DNA of 27,354 bases from Paratrimastix pyriformis (Eukaryota; Preaxostyla; Paratrimastigidae). The notes under the pieces are model-generated. The model did not search any database, was not told where the DNA came from, and saw only the letters and a program-made list of their open reading frames with translations. The position numbers and the translations under genes are program-made. Numbering within the stretch: the first letter of the stretch is position 1; each line of letters begins with the position of its first letter. Where the stretch lies: the NCBI GenBank assembly GCA_027972325.1, contig JAPMOS010000331.1:1-27354 (forward strand), read 5' to 3'. This document shows, in pieces, positions 9,693-18,759 of the stretch.

Positions 9693-11505
9693 ACCCGGGT
9701 CTGCCCATGGCCTCCTCTGCCACACTGGGTGTGGACACGGGCACTCCCAAAACACCAAGTCAAACAGCACGGACTACCTCTGGGTTATTCCAAAGTCAAG
9801 ACGGCGCAAGAAAACCCACTTTCTGTCCCCAGAATTTTGTCTGCCCTCGGGTCCTCCGTTGGCGCACGCTTTTCGACCAACCTCGTTGGCCTTATCATCA
9901 CAGAGCCCACAACCAACTGGGGTCACAGAAGGCTCATTGGCATTCAATTCGGGTGCAGCCCTCCTTTTCCTCGCTCCGTGGCGTTGTCTTGCCAAGAGAC
10001 ACGTTACAATCAACAAGAAGAAAAGGTGAAGGGTCTGCTGCTCACCAACTCGCACCGCACAATGCTGAAATACTCGATACTCATCAGTCTTTGGTCCGGG
10101 AAGCCAGTCCTTGTGGTGTTCCACTCGGCACAACCGTGGCTAAACTGGAAACAACTTCTGCACCAGTTCCACCGGCACCGGACGTATCAGCACCGGTGAT
10201 CACACCCTCGCAGGCGTCGTCGCCAGCACTCGGAGAGGCAGTCTGTATGAGCCCTACCGCACAGTCACTCTCACACTCAGAGCAGGACAAGGCAACAAAG
10301 CCCGTGGGGCAGTCGGGGCGGGCCTGGGGTCCAGTCCAGGCTCTGACGGGTCGATGGAGGGAACATCACCCAGGGAGACTCGCGGCATGGGAACACTACC
10401 CACCGGAACCCTCCGCGCGAGGACATTACCCCAGGTGAGGCAGGCACTCACCGGAGAGACCCCGAAGAGGGGCAGCACACGGTGCTGACGGAAGGACATG
10501 CGGAGGCGATCTCGTCGGGCAAACCTGAAACCCTCATGGAGGTCTGCGAGGTTGGGGACTCGGAACAGCAACTCACACACCAGGTTAGCGTCGTCACCTC
10601 AGCGGGGCGAGCGTCACCCAAGGAGGTCCCGAACGTCGGGGGCTACACAGAGACCGGCGAGAAGGATCCGCCGACCTTGGGCGAGGGTTTGTGAACCCGA
10701 GACGGACCGATACACAGTCAGAGGCGGTCACACTCCCAATGCGGGGACACGCGGGGAGGTCTGCGAGGCAGGGTCCCGGAAACACCCACTCACACGTTCC
10801 GCTAGCGTTGGCGGTGAAGCTCATGCACCTCAGTGGCGGAGGCAGCGACTCGCGTCCCCACCACCCTCCGGTACGGGTGCGGGGTGGGGGGACCAGGCGC
10901 CCCTGGGGGTGGCGCCGATAAAAGTAACCCCCCAAAACGGCCAGATCAAATGGCAGGGCAAGACCTACCTGGCCCGGGAGTGGGACCAGAGCAAGGGAGG
11001 GCGGCAGCAGTCTGTCCAGCACACCTGCACCACCCGTCATGCACTCCCTCACCTCTACGCCCCGTCTTGTCCCCGCTCTCCCCCACAACCCCGTCACGGG
11101 ACCGGAGGAGGGTGCCAAGTCCCGGGAGGGCAGGCACCCAACTCGGGAACCCACTCACCCCCACCCCTCAGGGGAAACTCTGCCTCACCCCATAACACGG
11201 CCCAAGGGGACTCAGCTCGGGGGAGGGACAGTCCCAACCCTGGGGAGGGACCCCTTCCTTCTCGGACTGGACCCTCAATGGGACCGGGAGCAGGCCAAAC
11301 TGCGGCTGCTGGCACAGCACCCACCTCGGGGACCACTGGCAGGCAGGCTGGCTCGGCACCGGGAGGAGTGGTTGGCCCTCAGACCACCTCGGGAAGTGGC
11401 ACAGGTGGTATCGGAAGGGTTTCACATCCCGTTCAAGGGACCCCACCCAACCCGGGGCGTGGTCCCGGGACCCTACCACTTGGTGGGGAGGAGAAACTGG
11501 GCTTG
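9693..11505 (+). other. Middle region of the retrotransposon, no clear domain
   Basis: About 1.8 kb of GC-rich DNA between the Gag-like ORF and the first RT motif. Several overlapping open frames exist, but none shows a known domain and they look like decayed coding or linker sequence. A degenerate repeat built on GGAGGTCTGCGAGG occurs near 10,538 and 10,757. This is where the N-terminal, poorly conserved part of a DIRS pol would be expected. Confidence 0.45.
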
Positions 11506-11509
11506 GAGG

Positions 11510-12300
11510 CGGTGGTCCAGGAGTACCTTGGGATATCGGCACTGAAAACGATCCAGGGGGTCGGACAAAGGGATGAGATCTCCCATTTTGGGCGGCCCAA
11601 GCCCGGCGGGAAATGGAGGTTGATCCTGGACCTCACCGCCTTGAATCACTTCATCTTCTGCCCTCCTTCAAAATGGAGGGTGGAAGACGGTGAGGGCCGT
11701 GGTGGAGCCCATGATGTGGGCCACCAAGATCGACCTCAAGCATGCGTACTTTCACATCCCGATCTTTCCACCTCACCGGAAATACCTGGGAGTCGAATGG
11801 GAGGGCACGGAATATCGCTTCCAAGCCCTCCCATTCGGCCTGAATGTGGCTCCCAGAATCTTTACAAAGACCATGAGAGTGGCAATCAAGGAAGCCCGGA
11901 GACACGGCATCTTGGTAGTCCACTACATCGACGACCTCCTGGTGTTGGGCAGGTCACCACAGGAGACCAAGCTGCATACACTGGCACTCCTTCGTCACCT
12001 TCTCTCACTCGGGTTCGAGATCAGCTGGGACAAAACCCAAGTGGAACCAGTTCAAATGCTGGAGTTCCTGGGGTTTGTCCTCGACACTCGAGCGATGACA
12101 CTCTCACTCCCACCCGAGAAGGCACAGAAGGTGAGAGAGATGGCGCACAACACCCAACAGTGCACCACCATCAAAGCCAAATCATTGGCAGCGGTGATCG
12201 GGTTCATGTCGTCATGCAGGGAGACGATTCGCCCGGCCTGCTTGTACCTGCGCAACCTGAACATCGACCTGTCCACGGCGATCAAGGCGCAGGGGATGGC
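11510..12300 (+). pseudogene. DIRS-type reverse transcriptase domain, broken
   Basis: RT motifs read in order on the plus strand. There is a fingers segment GGKWRLILDLTALNHF, then TKIDLKHAYFHIPI with the first catalytic aspartate, then FQALPFGLNVAPRIFTK. The catalytic box YIDDLL is at 11,924-11,941, and the thumb segment FLGFVLDT follows. The LNxF and AYFHIPI wording and the later SLAAVIGFMSSCRETIRPA connection region are typical of DIRS and related YR retrotransposons, not of LINEs or Ty3 elements. The domain would copy element RNA into cDNA. The copy is broken. Confidence 0.85.
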
Positions 12301-12394
12301 ACGCACTGGTGACCCTTTCGGAGGAGTCACACAGGGACTTGGAGTGGTGGGAACATGCACAGTACCCCACCAGCACCCCACTTCGGACCCCACC

Positions 12395-13412
12395 AGCAGA
12401 GCTGATCCTGACCACGGATGCAGCCGAGATGGGCTGGGGGGCAGTGCTGAGGACTCCGGCACAGAGCATCGAGCAGGGCATCCCAGCACACGAGTTGTGG
12501 AGAGTGACGGACCTGCAGGACATCAGCTCGATAAACCCGCTCGAATTGGAAGCGGGCATCAGGTCACTCCACCTGTTCCGGGAACAGGTCACGGGCAAGT
12601 CCGTACTTTGGTTCTCGGACAATTCGTCTGTCGTGTGGTCAGTCGGCAGACTCAAGTCACAGAGTCAGCAGCTCAACACCCGGTTGAGAAAACTCTGGGA
12701 GTTCTGTCAGACACACCGGATCACCCTCACCACAGAGCACATTCACGGCATCGACAACGTGAGAGCGGACAGGCTCTCGCGGTGGGTCGACGCCGAAGAT
12801 TACCAGCTCCACCCAGCCCTCTTCAGGGCGGTGGTGAAGCTCAGGACGAAGCCGACGGTGGACGCCTTTGCATCGGCGCGAAACCACCTGTGCCCCCGGT
12901 TCTGGTCCTTGGTCAAGGAACCGGGAGCGGCGGGAGTGGACTTCTTCCGGCAGAACCTAGCCTCAGAAGTGCCGTGGATAAACCCACCGTTCTCGCTCAT
13001 CCTCAGAGTCTTGGAACGGTTGAGGGAGCAGCGGGGGGAGGCTCTTCTCCTCACCCCGGTGTGGACATCAGCACCGTGGTGGCCAGTGATGCTGCACATG
13101 GCAGTGGCGCCACCCCTGACCCTACCACGGCAGGAGAACACATTCCTGGCAGGCACGACACGCAACCTCAAGGGAATTGGGCCCCCACACTGGGAGTGTT
13201 GTGTGACACAGGTGTCGGGGGACCCAGTCCGGCAAGCCAGGGCACACCTCGAGTGGGGTTGGCAGACACTCACCAATCCGGATCTCACCCTCGTCCGGAA
13301 GTTCCAGGACCGACAGCTGCACCCCATGGGTCCAGCCCGGATCTTCGACGACCCGGAGGCCTGGTGGGGGAGCAACGAGCCCCTGATCCCACAGTGGGAC
13401 AGGGAACTGTAG
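12395..13412 (+). pseudogene. RNase H and methyltransferase-like domains of the DIRS pol
   Basis: The RNase H core is visible: TTDAAEMGWGAVL with the first aspartate (12,417-12,419), INPLELEA with the glutamate, LWFSDNSSVV with the second aspartate, and RADRLSRW with the last. After it comes DAFASARNHLCPRFWS and then INPPFSLILRVLERLREQ, followed by LLTPVWTSAPWWPVM. This is the methyltransferase-like (MT, Dam-like) module known from DIRS and PAT elements, with NPPF as its catalytic-type motif. It belongs to the same pol as the RT and forms part of a broken copy. The downstream stretch to about 13,690 is still GC-rich but shows no recombinase motif. Confidence 0.85.
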
Positions 13413-13769
13413 ACGTCGACGCAGACTCGGGAGAGGACATGACCTTAGCCGAGCTGGCAGCGTCTCTGCGCTCAAAGAGCACCACCACCCCCACTCCCAT
13501 GACGCACCACCCGGAGTCCTGTGTGACAAACCCCCCGGGTCGGTCGGAAGCACCCACGAGCGGGGCCTGTGATGCCCAGAACGCCGCGGGGACACCCGTG
13601 GACGGAACTCTGTTCCGCCCGGGCAAGAAAGGTCCTACCCCAGGACGCGCGACCCCCCCCACTAATGGAAGTCTTGGGTTCATATCGTATCATGTCGGCT
13701 CGCGCCTCCATTCTACTCTTAGCTTTTCCTATTATGATGTTATTAATATGAGGGGGGCGTTACGATAGC

Positions 13770-14470
13770 ATCATGAACGTCGTAGACGTGAAATGATGAT
13801 AGAGTAACATATTATTATGGATACCCTATATGATCTATTATTTCAGTAACTATTCAGTAACTTATTAACTATTAATATTTATGATTGTATTTTAATAGAT
13901 ATTAATAAGTTATGTTGATATAAGATCATATAAGTAGTTATATAAAAGGAGTTACTAAAGGAGTTATTAAAGAGTTACTCAAAACTTCGTGTCATAGAGG
14001 TAATGAGCTTTATGATGGGTTTACGTCAGAAGATTTAACACAAGAAAGTTACCTAAAGGAAGATTTTCGGGTAGATTATTTGGGAAAATAGGGGTATTTC
14101 CTGGTAAGGATTTGGTCGTTTATTTTCTTTTGAGTAACTATTTTTAGTGATATTTCATAGATGATTTAGATCAGAAGAATGAAAATCAAGTATGATGAGA
14201 ATTTTCAGTAACTACATAAAGTAACTCCTTAATAACTCGATGAGTAACGAATGAATCCTAGATGGAAATCACATGGAAAAATACGAAAGAATGATAAACA
14301 TAAAGGTCGTCAACAGGAGAAATTTCAGGGGAGAGTGGGAAAAGATGGGGGAAAAGATATGACATTTCATTTTACTATATCCTTCAGTAACTCTCTTTCT
14401 TTATCTTATTTATCATCACTTTAGATCATCATCTAATAATTATCGTCTCATAGATTCAGCTCATGACAAA
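13770..14470. promoter_or_regulatory. Non-coding left edge with AGTAAC repeat cluster
   Basis: About 700 bp with no credible gene contain roughly ten copies of AGTAAC or its complement GTTACT, for example near 13,803, 13,845, 13,855, 13,950, 13,975, 14,133, 14,207, 14,219, 14,242 and 14,386. Many are extended to AGTAACT, and imperfect TTAACT and TAACTC forms also occur. The copies lie on both strands. Such clustering is far above chance for a 6-mer. It could mark a replication origin, a protein-binding array or a decayed terminal repeat. Confidence 0.6.
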
Positions 14471-14495
14471 ACTAAATGAAATTCAATAAAAATAA

Positions 14496-14505
14496 TATAA
14501 AGAAA
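14496..14505 (+). promoter_or_regulatory. Shared TATAAAGAAA promoter box
   Basis: TATAAAGAAA lies 31 nt before the ATG at 14537, followed by a TATA-rich run. It is one of ten similarly placed boxes in the island. Confidence 0.6.
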
Positions 14506-14536
14506 TATTATTATATTATATATATTATATACTTTA

Positions 14537-14956
14537 ATGAAACACCAATCAAAAAGTTCAATCGAATGCTGTTACCTCTGTGGTGCACTATATCATCGTG
14601 GAGAACGTGATGGACATATCGAATCAGAACAGCACCGTAAACTTGTTGATCAAGAGATGATGTATGGCACTAAGTTGGGAAGTGAATATAAACAGGCATT
14701 ACTAGAGCACTATGAAGAAAAGGAAAAGGCAAAACAAGAAGCATTAAAACGATCCGATAAACAAGAGGATCCTGAAACGATCAAGAAACGGAATGAACGT
14801 CAAAAAGCATATAATCATGAGCATCGTCTTGTGATAAAGGCCAAGAATAATCAGAAAGAAACATGTCATGTATGTGGCTCAAGTTATTTAGCTGTAAATA
14901 GATCGAGACATTTAAAGAGTGCAGTTCATCAAGCGGCTCTTTCTGCAATGAATTAA
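14537..14956 (+). CDS. Two-finger C2H2 zinc-finger protein
   Basis: 139 codons that look whole. It has two zinc-finger-like motifs: CYLCGALYHRGERDGHIES then QH near the N-terminus (about residues 12-33) and CHVCGSSYLAVNRSRHLKS then VH near the C-terminus (about 110-132). They are linked by a charged, probably helical segment rich in K and E. The CxxC, then about 12 residues, then HxxSxxH pattern resembles U1-type or matrin-like fingers that bind nucleic acid. A decayed relative of the same finger occurs near 24,480-24,570 and another forms the tail of the GIY-YIG protein at 17,579-18,075, so the element carries a small family. The promoter box at 14,496 supports this start. The role is unknown, probably DNA or RNA binding. 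Confidence 0.7.
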   Translation: MKHQSKSSIECCYLCGALYHRGERDGHIESEQHRKLVDQEMMYGTKLGSEYKQALLEHYEEKEKAKQEALKRSDKQEDPETIKKRNERQKAYNHEHRLVIKAKNNQKETCHVCGSSYLAVNRSRHLKSAVHQAALSAMN

Positions 14957-14999
14957 AAGAAATGATCAATAATATTAAATACCTAATACTATTGATTAC

Positions 15000-15461
15000 T
15001 TAACAATCATTATATGGGTTTATATATAAACCACGTTTCGCAAAGTCATAAAAATGATTTAATTTATCATATTCATTGTGATATCGATTGTATTCTTCGG
15101 AGATTTCCAAACTTTTATTATCTGGGTTAAATTTGATCTTATCCTCTTCGACGATTACAAATAGTTCATTGTAATAATCTACAATATATTTATGCATCTT
15201 TTCTAGAGCATCTACATATGACGTATATAAATCTGATATGGATTTAAACTTATTTAGATCTTCAGGAGAATTAAATCCCTGTCTCATACTATTAAGTTCC
15301 GCTTGTATATTACTATATACAGAAATCAGTAAATTAAACACATTAGCACACTCTATTAAGAATTCTCGACTTGATTTTCTATGTAAAAATCTAATGATAC
15401 CGTCGGAATGACAAGCTAAATACATGATTTGGTTGGAATCATTCTCGTTGATATATCTCAT
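15000..15461 (-). CDS. Orphan helical protein, 153 aa
   Basis: An apparently whole 153-codon frame. I recognise no family. The sequence is mostly helical, with segments such as ELNSMRQGFNSPEDLNKFKSISDLY and long runs of N, Y and D residues. No signal peptide or membrane segment is evident. The upstream box TTTAAAGAAA (complement of 15,493-15,502) lies 31 nt before the ATG, which argues the frame is genuinely expressed in the element's programme. It sits in a run of minus-strand genes with the 256- and 75-codon frames to its right. It could be a structural or virion-associated protein, but that is only a guess. Confidence 0.65.
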   Translation of the reverse strand: MRYINENDSNQIMYLACHSDGIIRFLHRKSSREFLIECANVFNLLISVYSNIQAELNSMRQGFNSPEDLNKFKSISDLYTSYVDALEKMHKYIVDYYNELFVIVEEDKIKFNPDNKSLEISEEYNRYHNEYDKLNHFYDFAKRGLYINPYNDC

Positions 15462-15492
15462 ACTATTGCTCTTATACAGATACTATACATTT

Positions 15493-15502
15493 TTTCTTTA
15501 AA
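15493..15502 (-). promoter_or_regulatory. Shared TTTAAAGAAA promoter box
   Basis: On the minus strand TTTAAAGAAA precedes the ATG ending at 15,461 by 31 nt, followed by TGTATAGTATC. Confidence 0.65.
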
Positions 15503-15517
15503 TAACTTTAAAATTAA

Positions 15518-16288
15518 TTAACTATCGGTATCTTCATCAGAAGAAGTGTCATTCTCGCGGCGCTTAGAGCTTTGCTCGCCAGCACCGTGAGGATGCTGCG
15601 AAGGATCGCAGATCCCCCCGATGTCATCGTGTTTTTTCCGTTTTATCATCTTTTGAACACCTTTATTGAATGATTTAATAGCATCACCATAAATAGTTCC
15701 TTTATCATCATCAGATGAAGAGTCATCTTTATGAGGCAAAGTTATTTTGTTGAGTGTTTTCACCACTGTTTTTAATATTTTTTCGCGATTTGCACTTTTG
15801 AATGGATCATTAAAATCGAAAGGAACGAGTTTTAATTCCGAGTTACCTTCTCCCTTATATTTTTTTGATTGTTCGTATAGCTTTTCACATTCTAATAATG
15901 TATATTGATTACTTCCTATGAAGCTAAACAAGTATATATCACCTGCATCTGTATGATTACCCATATAATAGTCTTCTATAGTGGTCCGATTGAGATGAAG
16001 GAAATATGATTTTATTGAATTGAATAATGTAGTAAGAGCGTCTAGTCGTAACTTTCCATATTTATTGGATATGAAATCTAAATGATCTTTGTTATTACAA
16101 TTCATATCACGAATTTCATCCACGATAGAATTGAGTCTATCAAATTGATCCTCGCATATATCTATGATTTGTGTCTTCTCAAAAAAGTTGTCATCAATTT
16201 GTAGATTCATGAGGACAATATCAAAATGTGTGGCGACATTAATCAAATCATCAAAATGATCGCACATTGCTTCTAAATCTTTGTTCAT
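15518..16288 (-). CDS. Orphan acidic protein with Ser/Asp-rich tail, 256 aa
   Basis: A 256-codon frame that looks whole. The N-terminal part is helical with many D, N and I residues. A middle low-complexity segment reads DDSSSDDDKGTIYGDAI, a basic stretch KKMIKRKKHDD-like follows, and the C-terminus is KRRENDTSSDEDTDS. The stretch coding for residues about 225-245 (about 15,545-15,630) is noticeably richer in G and C than its surroundings. No known domain was recognised. The TTTAAAGAAA box lies 29 nt upstream. The basic patch followed by an acidic serine-rich tail suggests a DNA- or protein-binding, possibly phosphorylated, protein, but this is inference. Confidence 0.65.
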   Translation of the reverse strand: MNKDLEAMCDHFDDLINVATHFDIVLMNLQIDDNFFEKTQIIDICEDQFDRLNSIVDEIRDMNCNNKDHLDFISNKYGKLRLDALTTLFNSIKSYFLHLNRTTIEDYYMGNHTDAGDIYLFSFIGSNQYTLLECEKLYEQSKKYKGEGNSELKLVPFDFNDPFKSANREKILKTVVKTLNKITLPHKDDSSSDDDKGTIYGDAIKSFNKGVQKMIKRKKHDDIGGICDPSQHPHGAGEQSSKRRENDTSSDEDTDS

Positions 16289-16317
16289 TCTTCTATCTAT
16301 AATATAGTAACATGTTT

Positions 16318-16327
16318 TTTCTTTAAA
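16318..16327 (-). promoter_or_regulatory. Shared TTTAAAGAAA promoter box
   Basis: On the minus strand TTTAAAGAAA lies 29 nt before the ATG ending at 16,288, followed by TACTATATTATAGATAG. Confidence 0.65.
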
Positions 16328-16379
16328 TAGTTTACAAATAAAGAAAAACCAATATATTGAGACGTATTTATAATTATCG

Positions 16380-16657
16380 TCGATTTGATTTTCGTTTGTT
16401 GATTTTTTTATTCATTCCTAGTAATTCTTCTAACCTATTAATCCGATTGGCCTCTTCTTGTTGTTTTCACGAATTTGTTGTTTATTTTTGTCCTGAATTA
16501 GTTGAGACATCAGTTTCATAAGTCCCATATCTAGAGTCACATCATGATTATTAATTGATAACTTGGCATGGCATTGTTGTAAGATGTCAAATACCGACAT
16601 ATTTTTATGAAGATTTTCACATTCACCACTGACAGTAATAGTTGGTTTATAATACAT
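16380..16657 (-). pseudogene. Small orphan protein, probably interrupted
   Basis: The frame opens with MYYKPTITVSGECENLHKN and continues through a helical region, FDILQQCHAKLSINNHD and LMKLMSQLIQDKNKQQ. The 3' part looks like basic coiled-coil sequence, and the copy appears not to be whole. No family was recognised. The box at 16,681-16,689 supports the start at 16,657. It diverges from the VLTF3-like gene, with which it shares a short AT-rich intergenic region. Confidence 0.5.
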
Positions 16658-16680
16658 ATATATAGTATTATAACATATAA

Positions 16681-16689
16681 TTCTTTAAA
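16681..16689 (-). promoter_or_regulatory. Shared TTTAAAGAA promoter box
   Basis: On the minus strand TTTAAAGAA precedes the ATG ending at 16,657 by 23 nt, followed by TTATATGTTATAATAC. Confidence 0.6.
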
Positions 16690-16721
16690 TTAATTTATAT
16701 AAAAATAAATTCCATATATCT

Positions 16722-17520
16722 ATGTATATTATGACAACATTTATGGTTAAGAAAACAAAGTATCATAGATATTTGAAAAAAATGAATGAGGCTATTAGCC
16801 CGGAAGTATCGTCATCTTCTGAACTGTCAGATGATGCTCTATTTGATGAGTTAGACAAGATGATGCAGAATAAACCAACACCCAAAAGATTGTTCCATTG
16901 AAGCACCTCTTCCATAAGCCCAAAGATCCGAACAATCTCTGTGAATGTGGGACAGAGAAGATAGTATCGGATGGATATAATGTGTGTCCATCATGTGGTC
17001 TTGCTGAGCCAATTGAATTCGAATCATCGGTATCGTCATGTGATGGAACAATGTATAAGTCGCGAGTGATGTATAAGAGGATGCATCATTTGGATGAGAT
17101 ATTGAATAGTTATCAAGGAAAGACGGAACGTGATGTTCCAGATGATGTGATTCAAGAAATCCAGAAAGAGATCGAAGTTCGGAAGATGGCATCATCGGAT
17201 ATCACATACAAAGTGATGAGGAAGATATTGAAACAATTGAATCTGACAGTCTATAATGAGAACATATTCTATATTCTTTCACGAGTGTCAAGTCGAAAGC
17301 TGCCTGAATTTACGGCAGATCAGATCCAAGAAATACGACAGATGTTTAATAAGATCCAAGCGAGATATAATCAATGTAAGAAGCAGACACGCAAAAACTT
17401 TCTGAATTATAACTTTCTAATACATAACATACTAAAGCATCTAAAGTTGGATGATTTCCTTTATATTTCCCTCAGATGAAATCCAAAAGAGAAGAATCGT
17501 GAACAACAAGAATTATTTAA
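16722..17520 (+). pseudogene. VLTF3-like late transcription factor, broken copy
   Basis: A zinc-ribbon segment CECGTEK...CPSCGL is followed by HHLDEILNSYQGK and VPDDVIQEIQKEI. Then come VMRKILKQLNLTVYNENIFYILSRVS, PEFTADQIQEIRQMFNKIQ and RKNFLNYNFLIHNILKHL. This order (zinc ribbon, a HFxxxLxxxQGK-like motif, a cyclin-like helical region, a final NFLNYxxLxxxxL block) is that of poxvirus late transcription factor 3 (A2L) and its homologues in NCLDVs and some smaller relatives. In those viruses it activates late and structural genes. The acidic N-terminal region has SSSSELSDDALFDELDK. The copy is not whole. Its presence in an element with a uniform late-type promoter box is functionally suggestive. 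Confidence 0.8.
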
Positions 17521-17540
17521 TAAATTAATGGAGAAATCTA

Positions 17541-17550
17541 TTTAAAGAAA
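17541..17550 (+). promoter_or_regulatory. Shared TTTAAAGAAA promoter box
   Basis: TTTAAAGAAA lies 28 nt before the ATG at 17,579, followed by ACTATATTAATATATAC. Confidence 0.65.
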
Positions 17551-17578
17551 TATAACTATATTAATATATACTATAAAC

Positions 17579-18075
17579 ATGGAAGCAACATATACTACAG
17601 GAATCATCTATAAGATCTATGATATTGAAGATCCAGCGCAATATTACATAGGATCTACAATCCAAAAACAGTTAGAGAAACGATTCGTTACATAAATACA
17701 CATCAGTGAAGGCTGATAGTAAGTTCTATCAATATGCGAAACGAGTTGGATGGAATCGGAATGAAGATTGATGTAATATTTCACCCAGAAGAACCCGTCA
17801 CAGAAGAGACCTATTCAAATTGGAAGGTGATTATCAACTGAAGCAGAACCCTCCACTGAACGATAATATAGCTGGAGCAAAGATACGAATAGGACATACA
17901 GAGTATTGTAAACTTGCCTATCAAACAAACCATCCCTTCGTGAGAAACAATTAAAAGGCAAGCTCAAATTGACACATGTGAGATATGTCATCGACAATAT
18001 CAACATGGTGGTAAAACAGGTCATATCAGAACGAAATGTCATCAAGAAGCATTAGAGAAACAACAACAGAATTAA
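17579..18075 (+). pseudogene. GIY-YIG nuclease with C2H2 tail, broken copy
   Basis: The N-terminus reads TTGIIYKIYD...QYYIGSTIQKQLEKR. This is the GIY-YIG catalytic start: the GIIYKI strand, the YIGS strand, and the following helix where the catalytic arginine normally sits. The 3' end encodes CEICHRQYQHGGKTGHIRTK then CHQ, a C2H2-type finger like those in the two other zinc-finger genes of the island. GIY-YIG proteins of this kind are single-domain nucleases common in Polinton-like viruses, virophages and homing elements. The copy is broken, with several breaks. Its own promoter box supports the start. Confidence 0.7.
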
Positions 18076-18227
18076 GATAGACAATGAATAATTTATATTT
18101 ATCAATAAATTATTTATCGTTTAGTAATGGTTATTCTCGACCTTATTTCCGACCATATACTGGCCAGTCAATGGATTTCGCCACCCTTTGGTTAAAGCCA
18201 ATATGAGGACGATCAGGTTGTAGATCT

Positions 18228-18720
18228 TTAATACTTTTTGAGCATATTCGGGACTTCACCAATTCCATCAACCAATTCAGCACCAATACCATCACCATCT
18301 TGCATCATTGTATCTTTAATTGGACGCTTATAGTATGTTCGTTTCTTGGGTTTTATTGTCGCCATCAACACGAGATTTGAGGAAACGATTATACCGATCT
18401 TCGGGGATTTCATCGACTGACCCGTCTTGTCTGACTAATTGAACATAGCTATTACCTTCATCATCGATACGAGTCATAGGTTGAGAGTTGAGAACGACAT
18501 CGGATAGATCATAATCAGAGAGACCCTTTCCACGTTTCTTTCGATATGATTTCCCCTTGTTATTGGGCATATTGGTGGGTCCTTTAATGATCTTAAATAC
18601 CTTCTTATCATAATGTTGACCGACACGATGTAACTTACGATTTTGTGGTGTATCTTTATAAGTTCCTTGCATTATGATTACTTCCGCTTGAGCTCCATTA
18701 CGCATAGAAATTATTGGCAT
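18228..18720 (-). pseudogene. Orphan basic protein, probably interrupted
   Basis: The start MPIISMRNGAQAEVIIMQG is followed by a basic region NNKGKSYRKKRGKGLSDYDL, and by GNSYVQLVRQDGSVDEIPEDRY. A further basic segment, KKRTYYKRPIKDTMMQD, lies at the 3' end. I recognise no family. The basic tract could bind nucleic acid or act as a nuclear signal. The copy appears interrupted. The TTTAAAGAAA box found upstream of most other genes is not seen here, so it may belong to a different expression class. Confidence 0.5.
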
Positions 18721-18759
18721 TCTTATATTAATAACTTAAGAAATTAATTCATAGGGATA

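Larger units (their letters stand above)
7924..13690 (+). mobile_element. DIRS/PAT-type retrotransposon, broken copy
   Basis: Parts in order are a repeat-bearing 5' region (about 7924-8825), a Gag-like ORF (8826-9692), a poorly conserved middle, reverse transcriptase (about 11,510-12,300), RNase H (about 12,400-12,790) and a methyltransferase-like domain (about 12,840-13,110). RNase H followed by this domain is typical of DIRS and PAT elements, which use a tyrosine recombinase in place of a DDE integrase. That recombinase is not seen in the window. The GC-rich sequence stops near 13,690 where AT-rich DNA starts, so the 3' end is missing or displaced. The pol part is broken, with at least three breaks by eye. 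It is moderately old. The left boundary is uncertain. Confidence 0.75.

Noticed and set aside
13412-13768. Search for a tyrosine recombinase after the DIRS methyltransferase-like domain
   Set aside because: No R...HxxR...Y pattern or other recombinase signature was seen here or in the right flank.
13921-14090. Possible small coding remnant with LYDGFTSEDLTQESYLKED
   Set aside because: About 50 open codons with no ATG and no promoter box; too little to support a gene.
17815-18045. Minus-strand 76-codon frame
   Set aside because: Shadow of the GIY-YIG/zinc-finger gene on the plus strand, without a promoter box.
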